Shown here piece after piece: positions 45,283 through 57,692 of a DNA stretch of 64,000 nt. Each line of letters begins with the position of its first letter. Position 1 is the first letter of the stretch. Origin of the DNA: Saccharum officinarum. Taxonomy: Eukaryota > Streptophyta > Magnoliopsida > Poales > Poaceae. The stretch spans positions 71,877,253 to 71,941,252 of the forward strand of contig CM036201.1 of NCBI GenBank assembly GCA_020631735.1, in the 5' to 3' direction. Both the position numbers and the translations under genes were made by a program. Below the pieces are notes generated by a model, which did no database searches, was not told the origin of the DNA, and was given only the letters and a program-made list of their open reading frames with translations.

Positions 45283-46448
45283 ATGATGGGAGTCAGCGAC
45301 GAGGCTGGCGATGGTAACTTTCCTGCCTGATGAACGGTAAATTGTCCGAGATCCAGTACTTCGCTGTCAAATTTACTCTCGCTCGATCTCCTGGCCCTAA
45401 TTATGCAGCAAGCAAGCGGCAGCCCACGTCGGGGCCGACGACGGAGGCGCCGGCGCAGACCACAACGATGAATTCCGCCTCGGCCGTCGTCGAGTTCAAA
45501 GTAAACTACGAGCAAGCCATGGACCTCCCCGAGGGCAAGACCATCCACTCCAACGCCATCTCCGCCGGCGGGTACATGTGGAGGATAAACTTATACTTCT
45601 ACCTGCGTGGGCGGCGATTTCGCATTTACCTTGAGCTTCTGAGCAAGTCCAGCGTTAAGGCCATCTTCGAGGTGCTCCTTATAGACAAGGACTATGGGCA
45701 AGGGCAACCAGTTTTGCTTGCTGCGTTGAGGCCCCGGAAATTTCAGAAACCTTTTGGTCACATCCTTATGTGGCACATCAGTTCGCCGGATGATATCGAT
45801 AATCTGATCCACAAATACGTGAATGACGGATACATCAAGTTTCTATGCACCATCAGGGTGTTACCTGACAATCCTATTCCTGTGCCGCCTTCAGACATTG
45901 TCAAACATCTCGGCACCCTCCTGGATACTGCAGACGGGACGGACGTGGCGTTCGCCGTTGATGGTGAGACGTTCCATGCACATCGAGCTGTGCTTGCCGC
46001 CCGCTCTCCGGTCTTTCGGGCCGAGCTCCTGGGTTCCATGGCCGAGGCTACAATGCCACACATCACTTTACATGACATCGCTCCTGCAACGTTCAAGGTT
46101 ATGCTTCAGTACATGTACACTGACGCTTTGCCGGGAGACGACGACCTTGGGGACGCTCCAACCGAGATGTTAGAGCATTTGCTTGCTGCAGCTGATCGAT
46201 ATGCGTTGGAGCGGCTGAAACTTCTCTGTGCCCAGAAACTGTGGGACAATGTGTCCGCGGATACAGTTGCTACAACATTAGCTTGTGCTGAGATGTACAG
46301 CTGCCCGGAGTTGAAGCAGAGGTGCATTGGCTTCTTTGCAGTGAAGAAAAACTTCATGGAGGCCGTGTTAACCGAGGGTTTTGATAAGTTGGTGCAGCTG
46401 TTCCCATCCATTATCCTTGAGCTGCGAGACAGTGTCAAGAAATGGTAG
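45283..46448 (+). CDS. MATH-BTB domain protein, copy 5 (two exons, about 356 aa)
   Basis: Proposed structure: exon 1 45283-45313 (ATG-ATG-GGA-GTC start), intron 45314-45408 (GTAACTTT...TTATGCAG), exon 2 45409 to TAG 46446-46448. The unspliced frame also stays open from an ATG at 45330, but that ATG would lie inside the intron, and the exon-1 ATG is the first after the TATA box. The MATH domain has V-E-F-K-V-N-Y-E-Q and G-Y-M-W-R-I-N. BTB has D-V-A-F-A-V-D and F-H-A-H-R-A-V-L-A-A-R-S-P-V-F, followed by a BACK-like tail ending L-R-D-S-V-K-K-W. GC-rich codon use in the 5' half is common in grass genes. Expected role: CUL3 substrate adaptor. Closest in layout to copy 4, 1.2 kb upstream. Confidence 0.88.
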
Positions 46449-47397
46449 TGGGAGACATCTTGATTATATAGTTCACAACCGTCCAAGCATAGTGTTAGAC
46501 AGTTTTTGTATGAGACTAATCACATATGTTTCAAGCATGTTAATTAGGAAAAAGATCTTTCTTGTTTATGTTTCAAGTGCAAATATTTGGACATTGCTCT
46601 AGTATCCTATCTCTGTTTCTTTAGTGGAGATTGCGCATAATTATTACTATCTCTGTTTCTTTAGTGTGTTCTGTTGGCCCTCGTTAGAAAAAGAAGAACT
46701 GTCCTCTTGTCCCTGTCCCCCTCTCCCCTGAAGGTGGGTTAAGCTAGACGTTTACACTTGTACTTGCTTACTTACCTGTCCCTACCATGAACTGTCCAGC
46801 ACTTTTTGGCTTGCTGCTAACAAATTTATCTTTGCAATTGCAAGCTATTTTTTACTTAAACTCATTCATTTGTTAATGTGGGAGAGGAGATAAAGCCACA
46901 TGAATGAGCAGGTTCATGAGCACATGTATGAATCACAAGCATATATTGCCTTTGATAGTTGCCAATAGTTGCCAATGAAAATCTTATTAGCAAGTCTTAT
47001 TTAAGGGCTTGCTTGCTCTAGGTTTTGGCTTGTTACAGTTATAAAATGAAGACGAGAAGGAGATCACGATTATGGCATATATGTCCGCCTCTAGAGTCAA
47101 TGGCGATACATATTTTTGCTTCCTATGGATCGACTTCCTTATAGTACTAGATGTCACTTTTGCTTGTTGTTGCGAAAATTTTTAGTGTTTTATGTCTAAT
47201 TGAACATTTGATGGAACATATCCACTCCGTCCTCAAATATAAGATATCGAAGCATTCAAAATTTGTTCCAAATTATAAGGTATTCTAGGTGAATTAACTC
47301 CCCAAAACACCAATCACATGTGTAACTACAATAAGTGTCGACTACCAGGCCCAAAATATAGTTAGCACAAAATCTCTTTATAGTTAAGTGAGGGTTA
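46449..47397. other. 3' flank of copy 5 and intergenic DNA
   Basis: Contains a short duplication (ATCTCTGTTTCTTTAGTG at about 46609 and 46649) and a Stowaway-like end (CCACTCCGTCCTCAAATATA near 47222) without a partner. No gene seen. Confidence 0.4.
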
Positions 47398-49030
47398 CAC
47401 TACCACCTAAAAGCTTTTTGGAGACGGTCAGATTTGGTTTTCAGAGGCGAGCATCACGCCCTATTCGACCTTTACGTCTATGTTGATCACCTTTTTCGGA
47501 GGCGGTCATTGTGTCTGCCTGCAAAAATTGATTAAAAAAAAGACACAAGCCCACCGGTGAGTCCACTACCAGGCCTGCTCCTGGCAGAAATCTTCGCTGC
47601 CGACTGGTCATCACGCCGACCAGTCGGCCGCACCCCCCCCCCTCCCCACAAGAGCGCGTGCGGCCCAGCAGTGCGTGTCGCCCTGGTTCGGTAGGTGAAT
47701 TTTTCTCTTTTTTTCTTTTTTTTTCTTTTTTCCTTTTCCTTTTCTCTATGTTGTTTTATTCTACTTTTTCTTTTTTATTTTCTTTTTTTCTTTTGTGGGT
47801 TTTCCTATTCTTTTTTTTCTTTTCGTTCATTTATTTTGCTTTTTCTTTTTTCTTTTATTATGTCACCTTTCATTCTTCTTTGTTTTTTACTTTTGTTTGT
47901 TTTCTTCTATTTACTTTGCTTGTCTCTTTTATGTTTCATGCAGATTTTTTTGGTTTTCATTTTATATTTTTATTTTGTTAGTCATATTTTTATTATCTTT
48001 CCTTCTGTGTTATTTGACTCTAATTATTTATTCACTAATTTTATTTTTTTTACATTTCATGACATATGTGATATTCTATGATATATTTTGTAATGTCCAC
48101 GAGTACAAATGTGATATGTTCTACGATGTTATTGTGATGTTCAATATACATTGATATTCTATATTTTGTGTTGTTCGGTAGCATTTTTTCTTCTTTTTAC
48201 TTGACTATAATTAATTAGTTCACGAATTTTTTTTATTTTTTTATTTTTTATATTTCACGAGATATGTGATGTTCTCATAGTATACATATGATGTTCTATG
48301 CTATATTTTGTGATGTTCGTGTAGTGTTAATGTCATGTTCTACGATGTATTTATGATATTCCATAGTACATATGTAAATAATTTTTTTTTCTAAATATAG
48401 CCAAGTGGAATCTTGATTTGAAGGATTTATTATAAGAAATACAGTGGTGCGATAGGAATTTAATTTTGAAACTCTGTTTAGGAAATATAACTTTTCAACT
48501 TTCAAACAATATGCACCTGGATGATATCAGCAAATTTGTTTCTCATGCATGCTTGTACTCCGTGCTATCCTTAACGCCCAAAAAGAAAACTGAATTGGAC
48601 CCAATTTAGTGAAGCAAGTGACGCAAGAAATTGTTTTTCATGGGGAAGGAGGGGGTCGGCGGGCTGCTTCCTAGCCACTCGGTCGGTGGCTAGGCGCCCC
48701 CCCCCCCCCCCCCCCCCCTGCTCTTGGGCCCGCTTGCATGACGCCATTCCCGATCCTGCTCGCAGGAGCAACGCCGCGAGTGAGCCTGAAAATGCGCCTG
48801 CGCCGCCGTCGTGATGCTGGATTTGCCCTCCCGCCGCCGGATCCATCGCGACGAGCTCTGTCGGGTCCTCTGTAGGGCCCCCCCGCTGGGATCCACCCTC
48901 GCGCCACCAAATTCTCCCTCCCGCCACCAGATTTGCTGCGACGAGCTCTGTCGGGTCCTCCGCAGGGGGCATCACGCCGCGGGATTCTTTCGATCTGCTG
49001 CTCACTTATTTTTACATGAGGCTTAAGATC
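47398..49030. mobile_element. CACTA remnant with low-complexity interior
   Basis: Left end CACTACCACCTAAAAGC at 47398. Subterminal words GGAGACGGTCA, AGAGGCGAGC and GGAGGCGGTCA occur at 47417, 47442 and 47495. The interior holds a T-rich tract (about 47700-48060), two diverged ~190-bp repeats with GATGTTCTA words (about 48010-48370), a run of 22 C (48697-48718) and a GC-rich part in which CGACGAGCTCTGTCGGGTCC recurs (about 48849 and 48939). No right TIR was found and no transposase is visible. Confidence 0.4.
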
Positions 49031-49055
49031 TGCTGCTCACTTATTTTTGAAATGC

Positions 49056-50194
49056 TAGCTAATGCCCGTGCATTGCAACGGACGGAACTAAAATAAATGG
49101 TCACAGATTGCGTGGATGACTATCAGTGTCGTAATATAAATGTAATATAAGAGGAGCATGGAAAATTTTATCGAATGATACAACATATATAATCTGGTGC
49201 CTCGCCGGTGGCCGTACCCAGGGTTTTTTTTACCGACCGGTCACCCCAATCCACCGGCTTCCGGTTCCGGTTTACCGGTCCGATTTACCGGTAACCGGTC
49301 GGTAACCGGTCGAATTTGAATTTGAATTCAAACGCGCCTTCGGTTCGGTTTGTCACCGGTTTACCGGGCGGTTTGGAGCGGTAACCGCTCGGTTTGAGCG
49401 GTTTACCGCTCGGTTTGAGTTTGGAATTTTCTTTTTTCTTTTTTTCAAACTTCTATACGTATAAATAAATACTAAACGAACTCGAATTTGAAAAAAAAAA
49501 TTACACCATTGGCTTCTATAAATCATGAACTATTTTTAGGAATTTTTTAGCATTTTTTGTTTTTTCAAATTTTAAATCTGAATTTGAGGGCCTTAACGGG
49601 GCAGGACCGGGATTTTTTTCTTTTTTTATCAAACTTCTATACGTATAAATAAATACTAAACGAACTCGAATTTGAAAAAAAATTTACACCATTGGCTTCT
49701 ATAAATCATGAACTATTTTTAGGAATTTTTTCAGCATTTTTTTTTTCAAATTTTAAATTTGAATTTGAGGAATACCTAACCGGATCGGATCGGAACCGGT
49801 CCGGCCCGGTTAGACCGGTAACCGCGGTAAACCGCGGTTTACCGAGCGGTTTTTTAAACCCTGGCCGTACCCCACACCGTTTGCGAGCCGACGGTCATGC
49901 CTTTGCACGCCCGCGGTTGGCGACAGCCGAGCCCCAACAACCGCATCCCACTTCATTCTCGCGGTCGGTCATGCCACCTCCTCGTGTCGGCGGTCGCGCT
50001 GCGAGCCACCTCCGCAGCAGTGCCGAGAAGACAAGCAACGGGGCGACAGAGGCATGGGATGTTGTGCTCTCGCCAGCTGAAGTGACCCTATTCTCTCTCT
50101 CAGTGAGCGTGGGGCCACCTGTCGGCACGCTGATTAACCCCCGGCTTCACCATGGGTTGATGAACGATCTAGTTCACTCTTTTTAGAGTAGAGA
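49056..50194 (-). mobile_element. Helitron-like non-autonomous element
   Basis: Read on the minus strand it begins TCTCTACTCTAAAAAGAG after an A (right edge 50194). It ends with a short hairpin CCGTTGCAATGCACGGGC followed by ATTAGCTAG (left edge 49056), close to the Helitron pattern of a 5' TC and a 3' hairpin plus CTAG. The base after CTAG is C rather than T, so the 3' edge is not perfect. It carries a GC-rich gene-like piece (49871-50150) and an inserted hAT MITE. Confidence 0.45.
49219..49863. mobile_element. hAT MITE with perfect 8-bp target duplication
   Basis: Termini CAGGGTTT and AAACCCTG, flanked by GCCGTACC on both sides (49211-49218 and 49864-49871). The 8-bp duplication and CAGGG ends mark the hAT superfamily. 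The 645-bp body has CCGGTAACCGGT-rich arms and a direct repeat of about 184 bp (copies from about 49446 and 49630). No coding capacity. Confidence 0.9.
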
Positions 50195-51257
50195 TTTATA
50201 TATTCGACATTTCTTTGATATCTGCATATTTATGTAAGACCTTAACTTGTCTTTGAGAAATTTCTATTGCATTTATGCAAATTTTGAACTTATTTGTTGA
50301 ATTTAAGGTATTATGCGATCTTTTATCATTTTTTACCAGCACCACCCTACATATCTAGGCCGCGCCTAGGGATCAGATTGACTTCACTATGCATCTGTTT
50401 GGTTCCTTGACCAGACTTCCACAATACAAACAGGGCCGTTGATGGCTAGGTGTGAGGTGGGCGGCCGAATAGGGCCCCAAAATTCACCCCCCCTCCTCGC
50501 ATCCCTCAGCCCAGTACCCACGATAATCAGAAGTTTGAAACATCAAGCCCGGCACTTGGCAGTAAGCAACCAGTAGGCATCCGCTCGACTCCCATCCTCA
50601 TGACCTCTCGTCTTCGTTTCTTTGACCCTTCGTCTTGCCTCTTGCGTTGCGTCATCGCCAGTCGCCAGGACGCTAGAGCAAACAGGAACAGCTAGCGGGG
50701 ACCTCAGGTGATTCCCAATTTGATTAATTGAATTGAACTTTAATCTTCTGAAATTGTGTGTTGGCAAACTGCGATGCAGCCTGTAGGATGTACCTATATA
50801 AATCTTTTTTATGTATTTGTAAACAGGGTTGATCCTCATCATGTCAAGTAGATATAGAAAGTATGATTCTGGTGCTAAAAAGTGTAAGAAGAGACAAAGA
50901 TTAGATGTAGTAGCTCAATCTCTACTATAATGGAACAGTTAAACTATCATAGGTACACCAAAGAAAATGTTCCCTACTGAGAAGCCGAAACACTGTGCAC
51001 CAAATCTATTGTACCCGGTAAATCATCTTCATTCAAATCAAGGGCTAAAAACACGTTCAAAGGCTTCATTTCAATCCTACGACCACTGTTGTTTGTATCG
51101 ACAGGGATGAGGCTTCAACGCTCAGCACCACACAGGCTTCAATGAGTACCGCACAGGCTTTGACACACGAGCCACGATCGAAACCTGGTATCGCCGAAAA
51201 AAAACCAACAAAAAAACACGCACCAAGGACACCGCCGCCAATGAGGCCGCTATCACC
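50195..51257. other. Intergenic with a transposase-fragment exon
   Basis: Mostly without features. Left flank of gypsy element 2; the five bases before its LTR are TCACC (51253-51257). Confidence 0.4.
50841..50930 (+). pseudogene. N-terminal fragment of a hAT-like (zinc-finger MYM/TTF) protein
   Basis: A 29-codon frame (S-S-R-Y-R-K-Y-D-S-G, then K-K-R-Q-R) follows an acceptor-like TTTGTAAACAG and ends at TAA. The Y-R-K-Y-x-S-G start and basic stretch resemble the first residues of hAT-family dimerisation and zinc-finger proteins common in plants. Only the N-terminus is present. Confidence 0.35.
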
Positions 51258-52192
51258 TGTAACAGAACCGACCAATTATACGAAATTAAGTAAGAAAATC
51301 ATCCACCGAGTAGACGATTTAGCAAACTTAAGCCTGTATAACCCGGTAGTCCGTGAAATCACGACTGATTTTAAACCAACTTACATACCAGCTAAGATCG
51401 TAATAAGTTTAGCGGTCACCATCACAAATTACATAAAAGTTCACACTACGGATACATTAGAGTTTAAACATAGTTATTACAAACCAAGTTCAAATAAAAG
51501 TAGCGGAAGCATTTAGTTCAAACCACACACTCTCACACAGAGTTCGAAATAAAGTGCCAGCTGATGATCATCTCCAACAAAAGCATCAGACGAGAAGTAG
51601 GGAATGACCACTGCCCATGGTCCTAAGCTTCACCCATCGCAGGATAAAGGCAGTTGATACAGTAGCCGTAATACATCTGCCCATCTGCAACAAGTGGGAA
51701 CAAAGCCCTTAGTACGAGAAGGTACTCAGCTAGACTTACCCGACATAACCGAAAATAAAATGACACCAAGGATCATGACAGGCTTAATGGTAGGGTAGCT
51801 GACTCATTTGTAAAAAGGCATTTTTAGCATTTAAAGAATCTTTTCCATAAGCTTTTATATCAAGTTAAATCTTTAGTAACCCGTCAACTACATTTACACC
51901 TGTACTAGAGTAACATGTAATTAAACAAGTAAGGATAACCAATGATCATTAACAACTTTCATCGTGTCATATTCCATATAATTATCCAAGTGTTCCATCA
52001 ATATTACTACGATGAAGTAACTCAAGTCAAGTGTTCACTATCCAGTGAACGATGGCGATTCGAATCGATTATTAACCAGTTAGTAATTTATTTCTCACAC
52101 AAACCTTACTCACCCGCTAAAATGAGATATTGGTCATCGAGTCAACTATTCAGGTAAAATCTCGAGTTTGCCAGAAACCACGTGTACTCGGG

Positions 52193-54527
52193 TACGCCAG
52201 CAACTCCCCTTCTCCAACGGATGGATCGCAACAAATGTGTTATGCGTTGCAGTCACACCATAATTACCCACACCACACCGCACCCCACGTCCATGCCGCC
52301 TCATCGTGGGGCCGTTTCCTCATTCCACAAAATCAGGCTCCCCTCATCCTCCTTGCAACAGAGAGGCGTTAGGTCTTCTCCTCCCATCATCTCGTCTCCT
52401 TGGTGCGCCGCCGCCTTCTATCACAAGCCCCATCTTCACAAATGCCATGACCTCCATTCCATTACATCAGGTAGTGGAGAGGAGGTAATCTTGTGAGCAG
52501 AATACTTTATTATTTATAAGTCGGGAGCAGATCTGGATTCGGTTTCCAGCCCTCAATATTGACTCTTGCAGCGATTTCTACAACTCAGGGAGCCGTAGAG
52601 AGAGGCAGAGGTGACCCTCGGATCCAAAGGTTGTCCCGGTCATCCCCTCAGATCGACGAATCCATTCCCCTCCATCGCTGGATTCGTACCATGGTCAGCG
52701 GGTTTCTCCTCCTATCTTTCTGTAATATCGTTTTGGTTAGTAATAATTGATTTGGATGGTTCCCAAATCCTAAATCCTGTTGACCCATAGATTAGTTTTT
52801 ATTAATTTCGTCCATATTGGTTATCTTTCATCCATGACTCAGTTTTATTTAATAAAGAAGTCACACCGTCACGACTCAGGATGGTCTTGCAAAGGGGATC
52901 GATGTAGTGAGTTACTGACTGTTCATCCATCAGTGTTGATACAGAGGGGCAACATAATATTTCCTTGCAATCCCTGAGGTCTATTGATTCTTTGCAATCC
53001 CTGAGGTTTCTTGATTCTTTACTTCTTGATTCAATTATCACTTATTTGGCCTACATGTGAGTATTCCTGTAGTTCTGGGCAGATCTTGAAATTTTTCTAG
53101 TGTGTGCAGATTATTTATATGTGAGTGGCAGTCCTGCGCCAATTGTAAGGAATAGCAGACCTGTGGGCTGTGGCAACTGTATGGAGTAGCAGATCTGTAG
53201 TAAAGGGCAAATTTTCAGTAAATGTTCTTACTTTTTGTGAAATTTTCTTTTGCCTTGATTAAATGAATCAATAGTGAGATTGCTGATATAAATCTAATGG
53301 CATTTGCTTGCAATGTCAATTGTGCATCATGTTATGAAATTATCAATACCTAAAATTTGTAGTTGTTTAATCAGACTTGTTAGTATACTTAATTTATTTC
53401 TCATATATGTCCTTGAGTAATACACTTGTACTGTTAGACTTCCTAGCAGAAACTATTGTAATTTCCAATTAGCATATGGGATTTGATATAAGAATCATTC
53501 TAGCAAATATGTTGCCTTCAGGGCTCTCATCTCATTTTTTTTAAGAACCATGTGAATGTAGACATTCAGACTTTACTGTTACTTCTTACCTCTTAAGTAC
53601 CATATTCTGTTGAAATGTTTAACTATTCTAGTCTTGACAGATCTCCAGTTAAGGATGGTGTGCATAATACATATTTGTTTGCTTTAATAGCAAAATTATA
53701 AACATATGGATAGCTAGGAACTACAGCTTGAATGACTCTGCTTTTAGAAGATCTGACATGAAGCGTTCATGGGGAACTCATCTGTTGTGGTAATTCTTTT
53801 TTTTACCAGAGTACAAATATTCTTATGCACTGATATGAATATATGATACAAAAGTTCACTGTCCATCATACATGTATTCAAAGATGGCATCTGATGGCAG
53901 TTTCTTTACACAAAATGCACACATGTCATTTGCAGAAACTCAGATGGCCAATTGCTGCAGCGCTCAATGGACGGATGGAAATAGCCATGAAGTCTCTAGA
54001 TTGTTTCAATAAGATATGTAACACTATTGGAAAGGCCAGCATATCCAAAGTGATATGTTGTTGTACTATAGTGAGGCTGTGTACTAGGTGGATATTTGTA
54101 GCTTATTTGTAGATGTTTTCTGTATGCACCATATACACAATTCATAGAATAAATAAAAATATATTCCCAGCACATTCTGCAGTTGTCCATTTTTTAATAC
54201 TCCTGCATTCTTGAACCAAAGCTATTGAAATTGTAAAAATACCTGTATAGTTGTGATAATTAATCAATATGAAAAGAATATTATAGTAAATATTGCAAAT
54301 CCAAGCTGCAACGCATATAACTGTTGGTGGCAACTAAATATATGCGTTGGCAGCTAGCAACACATTTTTACACTAGTTACCAACGCATATGTATGTGTTC
54401 CAATAGACCATTGCAACGTCATCTCTAGCAACGCATATCAAATGCGTTGGTATAGATGCTAGCAACACTTATTTGCATTTCTAGCAACACAAATATGCGT
54501 TGCGAAAGGGGTGTTCCTCTTGTAGTG
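52193..54527. mobile_element. CACTA element inserted in the gypsy LTR
   Basis: The uninterrupted LTR copy (around 63642) shows the empty site, so the edges are clear. The right end, read inward, is CACTACAAGAGGAACACC, with GCAACGCATA subterminal repeats at 54305-54510. The left edge (TACGCCAGCAACT) lacks CACTA, so that end is truncated. Flanking GGG could be the 3-bp target duplication. The interior includes exon-like pieces (52559-52700, 53885-54010) with no domain I know. Confidence 0.65.
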
Positions 54528-56169
54528 GGGCCGTCCGACTGCTCTTTGGCCTTATCATCGCGCCCCCGTGTCCTACCACACTTACTCCGGTACAGTGCGT
54601 TGCGGGCAATCCACTAGGCCCGAATAATCTCCCAGCTTTACGGTCGAAAGGTACATTATTCAGCCAGCTAAATGTAAGACATGCGTTCAACATGACTCGA
54701 GGCCCAACAACGGTTGGGCCTTAATCGACACAGACGGAAAACACTACAGTCTGAAACCCTGCAAGTCTTCGTCTGGTCTTAATTTTAAATTAACACTTAG
54801 TTATTCTAAGATGACATACTTATTCAAGCAGATCTAGGTAACCATCTATAGCTCGCAGGTGACAGGAAATCACCTGACTTCTACCGGTCTAAGCAAGCTA
54901 AGCATCTCTTGACTGCGAATACCAGGGAAACAAGGATATGGTAGAACAAAGGTAAACAAGGTATAATGCAGCAACGATTGCAAATAATTATTAAACGTAA
55001 TGCATCAATTAAAGTAAAGCATTAATAAAATATTTGCAAATCGGAAGAGAAATGCTCTGGGGCTTGCCTCTTTCGAAAGAGCTCGGGCGGTGGTCGGGGC
55101 ACTCTAGAAGATCCTCACCGATCTCTTCATCAGCTTCGGACACCTCCTGCTCTTGCACCTCGGGCTGCTCTTCTGGCTCCTCGGGAACTGCTACCGAAAT
55201 TACTTCTTGCGATCCTGTATGATGCAAATGTATAAGTGTTTATGCCTAGGTGCATTGCAGAGATGACATGTAATGATCATGACGAATGAAATGTAGATGA
55301 ACATGTTTACTTTATTGCATAAAGTGGGAATACAACTCTTCTACAAGGTAGTCCACATCATCAAAGAACATGTACTAGTATACTACTACTACAAACATTC
55401 TCTACCATGCCAAATCACCACAACAATGTAAGATGCTTCAAAGATACACCAAAGCAAATCTTATTAACTAATCATGCATTAACAAGGTTAATTAAACCCT
55501 AGTTGACACTATGTTTAAATAGCAACACTTCTTTTGGTAGTATAGAAAAATCTGACAAAATTACAGTGGCTTACTATCATCTAATATAGCATGCCACAAA
55601 AATTTCATTATATTTGGAATACTAGAATTGCCTACACAAAAATAATAATCTAAGGCCTAAAAATTAGCATAAAAATACTCTATACTATGAAAAGTATCAA
55701 ACAACAGATTTAGCATTTTTCCTACATTCTACACAATAAACAATTACTATAGAAAAATTATCATATGCATGTTTTATTCATATTTTTCTCTTTATCAAAA
55801 ATAACAATTATCAACAATAATAAGCACTTGCACTACACATCAAAATTTTTCTACAGAACATGCATGGCACATATTTTTCCTAGAAAGTACATTACACATA
55901 AAGATTAACAAAATTGAAACCATATTTTTCTGAGCTTTATATGATTTATTACATATTTATCAAGAAAACAACAATTTTAATGATTAAATAAAAACCCTAC
56001 AAAAAATTATTTCAAACTTGACATGCAATATTTTTTATATCATAAATCTGGTCCTAAGAAGTCTACCAAAATTTGTTTCATAATTTTTGGAGCCAAAATG
56101 AGCAAGTTATGAATTTTCTAAAGCATTTACATCTTTTCTGAAAAATCATTTTCAAAAATTATTTTAAAC

Positions 56170-57110
56170 ATCAGCCGCTGAAACGCTAGGTGCACCCGGT
56201 GCAGTGCACCTAGATCCACACAGAGGAGCTGACAGGCGGGCCCTTCGGTCAGCGGGACCCCACATGCCGGTGAAACAGGGACAGTGGCGGTGCTGACCGC
56301 GCGATCTCGCTGACGGCGAGGTCACCAGCGACGAGGTCACCACCATCGTGATCACCGTGCCAAGGCGGTCACGTTAGTGCAAACGCGTGACCGAAGGAGC
56401 TCGCAACCGAGCTCGCCCACGGCCATGGCGGCTCGGCGGCGCGGCTCAACGGCGGGAGCGCGCCTCCGGCCATGGCGTGGCGCGAGGAGCGGCGTCCGAG
56501 CAACGGGAGGACGAGAGGGCCCGAATGCACGCGAAAACGAGACGAAAAGAGGAGCGAAAAGGTAAGGTTCATGGAGCGGAGATCTCCGGCGAGCTCGGCC
56601 AAAACTCCGACGAGTGATTCCCACGGAGGGGAGGCTTACCACGGGCGGTTGAGGTGAGCGCGGGCTGCGCCAGAGGGAGGAGAAGCTCGGGGCAAGATGG
56701 AGCGGCTCGCAGTGAGATGGAACGGCCGGAACGCGCGTCTCCGGTGATGGCGCGCGCGGTGGCGGAGGCGGAACTGCGGCCGCTGCGCGCGGGAAGAAGC
56801 AAGGCGAAAGGAGGGGAAGAAGAAGGGCGAGGCGCTGCGGGGGGGTTTGTAGTGGCGAGCGCACGCGACAGGGGGCCACCGGGCGCCACCCGGCCGACGT
56901 CACCGCCATGCGGCCGCCACGCGGCGCGCGACGCTTGCCGCGGTCGGGACAGCGGGGCGCGCGAGCGGGAGAAGAAGGAGGCCGCGCGGCGTGGGCTGGG
57001 CCGAGGTCACGCGCGGGCGAGCGGCTGCGGGCGCGCGCAGGAGAAACCGGGCCGCTTTGGCCAGCGGGCCGAAAGGGAAGCGGTGGCCCGATACGGTAAG
57101 AAATGACTTT
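56170..57110. other. GC-rich island within the gypsy LTR
   Basis: Open in several frames on both strands, CpG-rich, no domain recognised. Probably LTR regulatory or leader sequence rather than a gene; the corresponding part of the other LTR lies beyond the window. Confidence 0.45.
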
Positions 57111-57692
57111 TCCATTTTTATTTCCAATGAATTTTCAAATAAATTCCATTAACAATTTTAAAAACCCATTTTGAGTAAGAAGATGACTTTTTCTGAAAAT
57201 TGCCCAAAAATAAAAGTTGCTTAGAATTTAATTCTCCACAACTTTTATTAAGGGACCAACTCCAAATTCCTCACAGATTTTGAATTAGAGAATAAAAGCT
57301 AAATAGGGAGGGTTTTTGACCATTTTCCAATAATATTTTTAAAAGCAAATTTTGACAAAACTTTGGTTACCAAAGTTGCTCCAAAAATTTTACTAACTAG
57401 TTCTAGGTGATTTAAAATTATAGCCACACATGTTTTAGTAGCCTAGCAAGTATAATCAAGATGGAACAATTCTCAATAAGTATATGCAACATTTATGTTT
57501 CACAGAAATATTTTAACTCAAAAATGCACTCTAATTCACATGTGATTATAAATGAAATGATGCATCATGCGTATGATTTGCAATGCTAAATGCATGCGTA
57601 ACACTAGGGTGTTACAGCCTTTTCCCCTTATAAAAATCTCATCCCGAGATTTGGGTTACGAACCATTTGTTATAAAAATCTTCATAAGCTTT

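Larger units (their letters stand above)
51258..57616 (-). repeat. Gypsy element 2, 3' LTR (interrupted)
   Basis: TGTAACA to TGTTACA. Net length about 4.0 kb after removing the 2.3-kb CACTA insertion, long but usual for Tekay/RIRE3-type LTRs. A GC-rich island lies at about 56170-57110. The polypurine tract AAGGGGAAAAGGC (minus strand) abuts at about 57617-57629. Confidence 0.88.

Noticed and set aside
45330..45467. N-terminal extension of MATH-BTB copy 5 from ATG 45330
   Set aside because: This segment overlaps the proposed intron, has no counterpart in the other copies, and an earlier ATG follows the TATA box.
47658..48154. Phe-rich frames resembling a membrane protein
   Set aside because: They come from a T-rich low-complexity tract (TTTTTC repeats), not from a gene.
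48571..49005. Minus-strand GC-rich frame of 144 codons
   Set aside because: Contains a 22-base homopolymer and an internal duplication within a transposon remnant; no conserved motif.
56352..57106. Several long frames on both strands in the GC island
   Set aside because: Part of the gypsy LTR; biased Arg/Pro/Ala composition in every frame and no domain.
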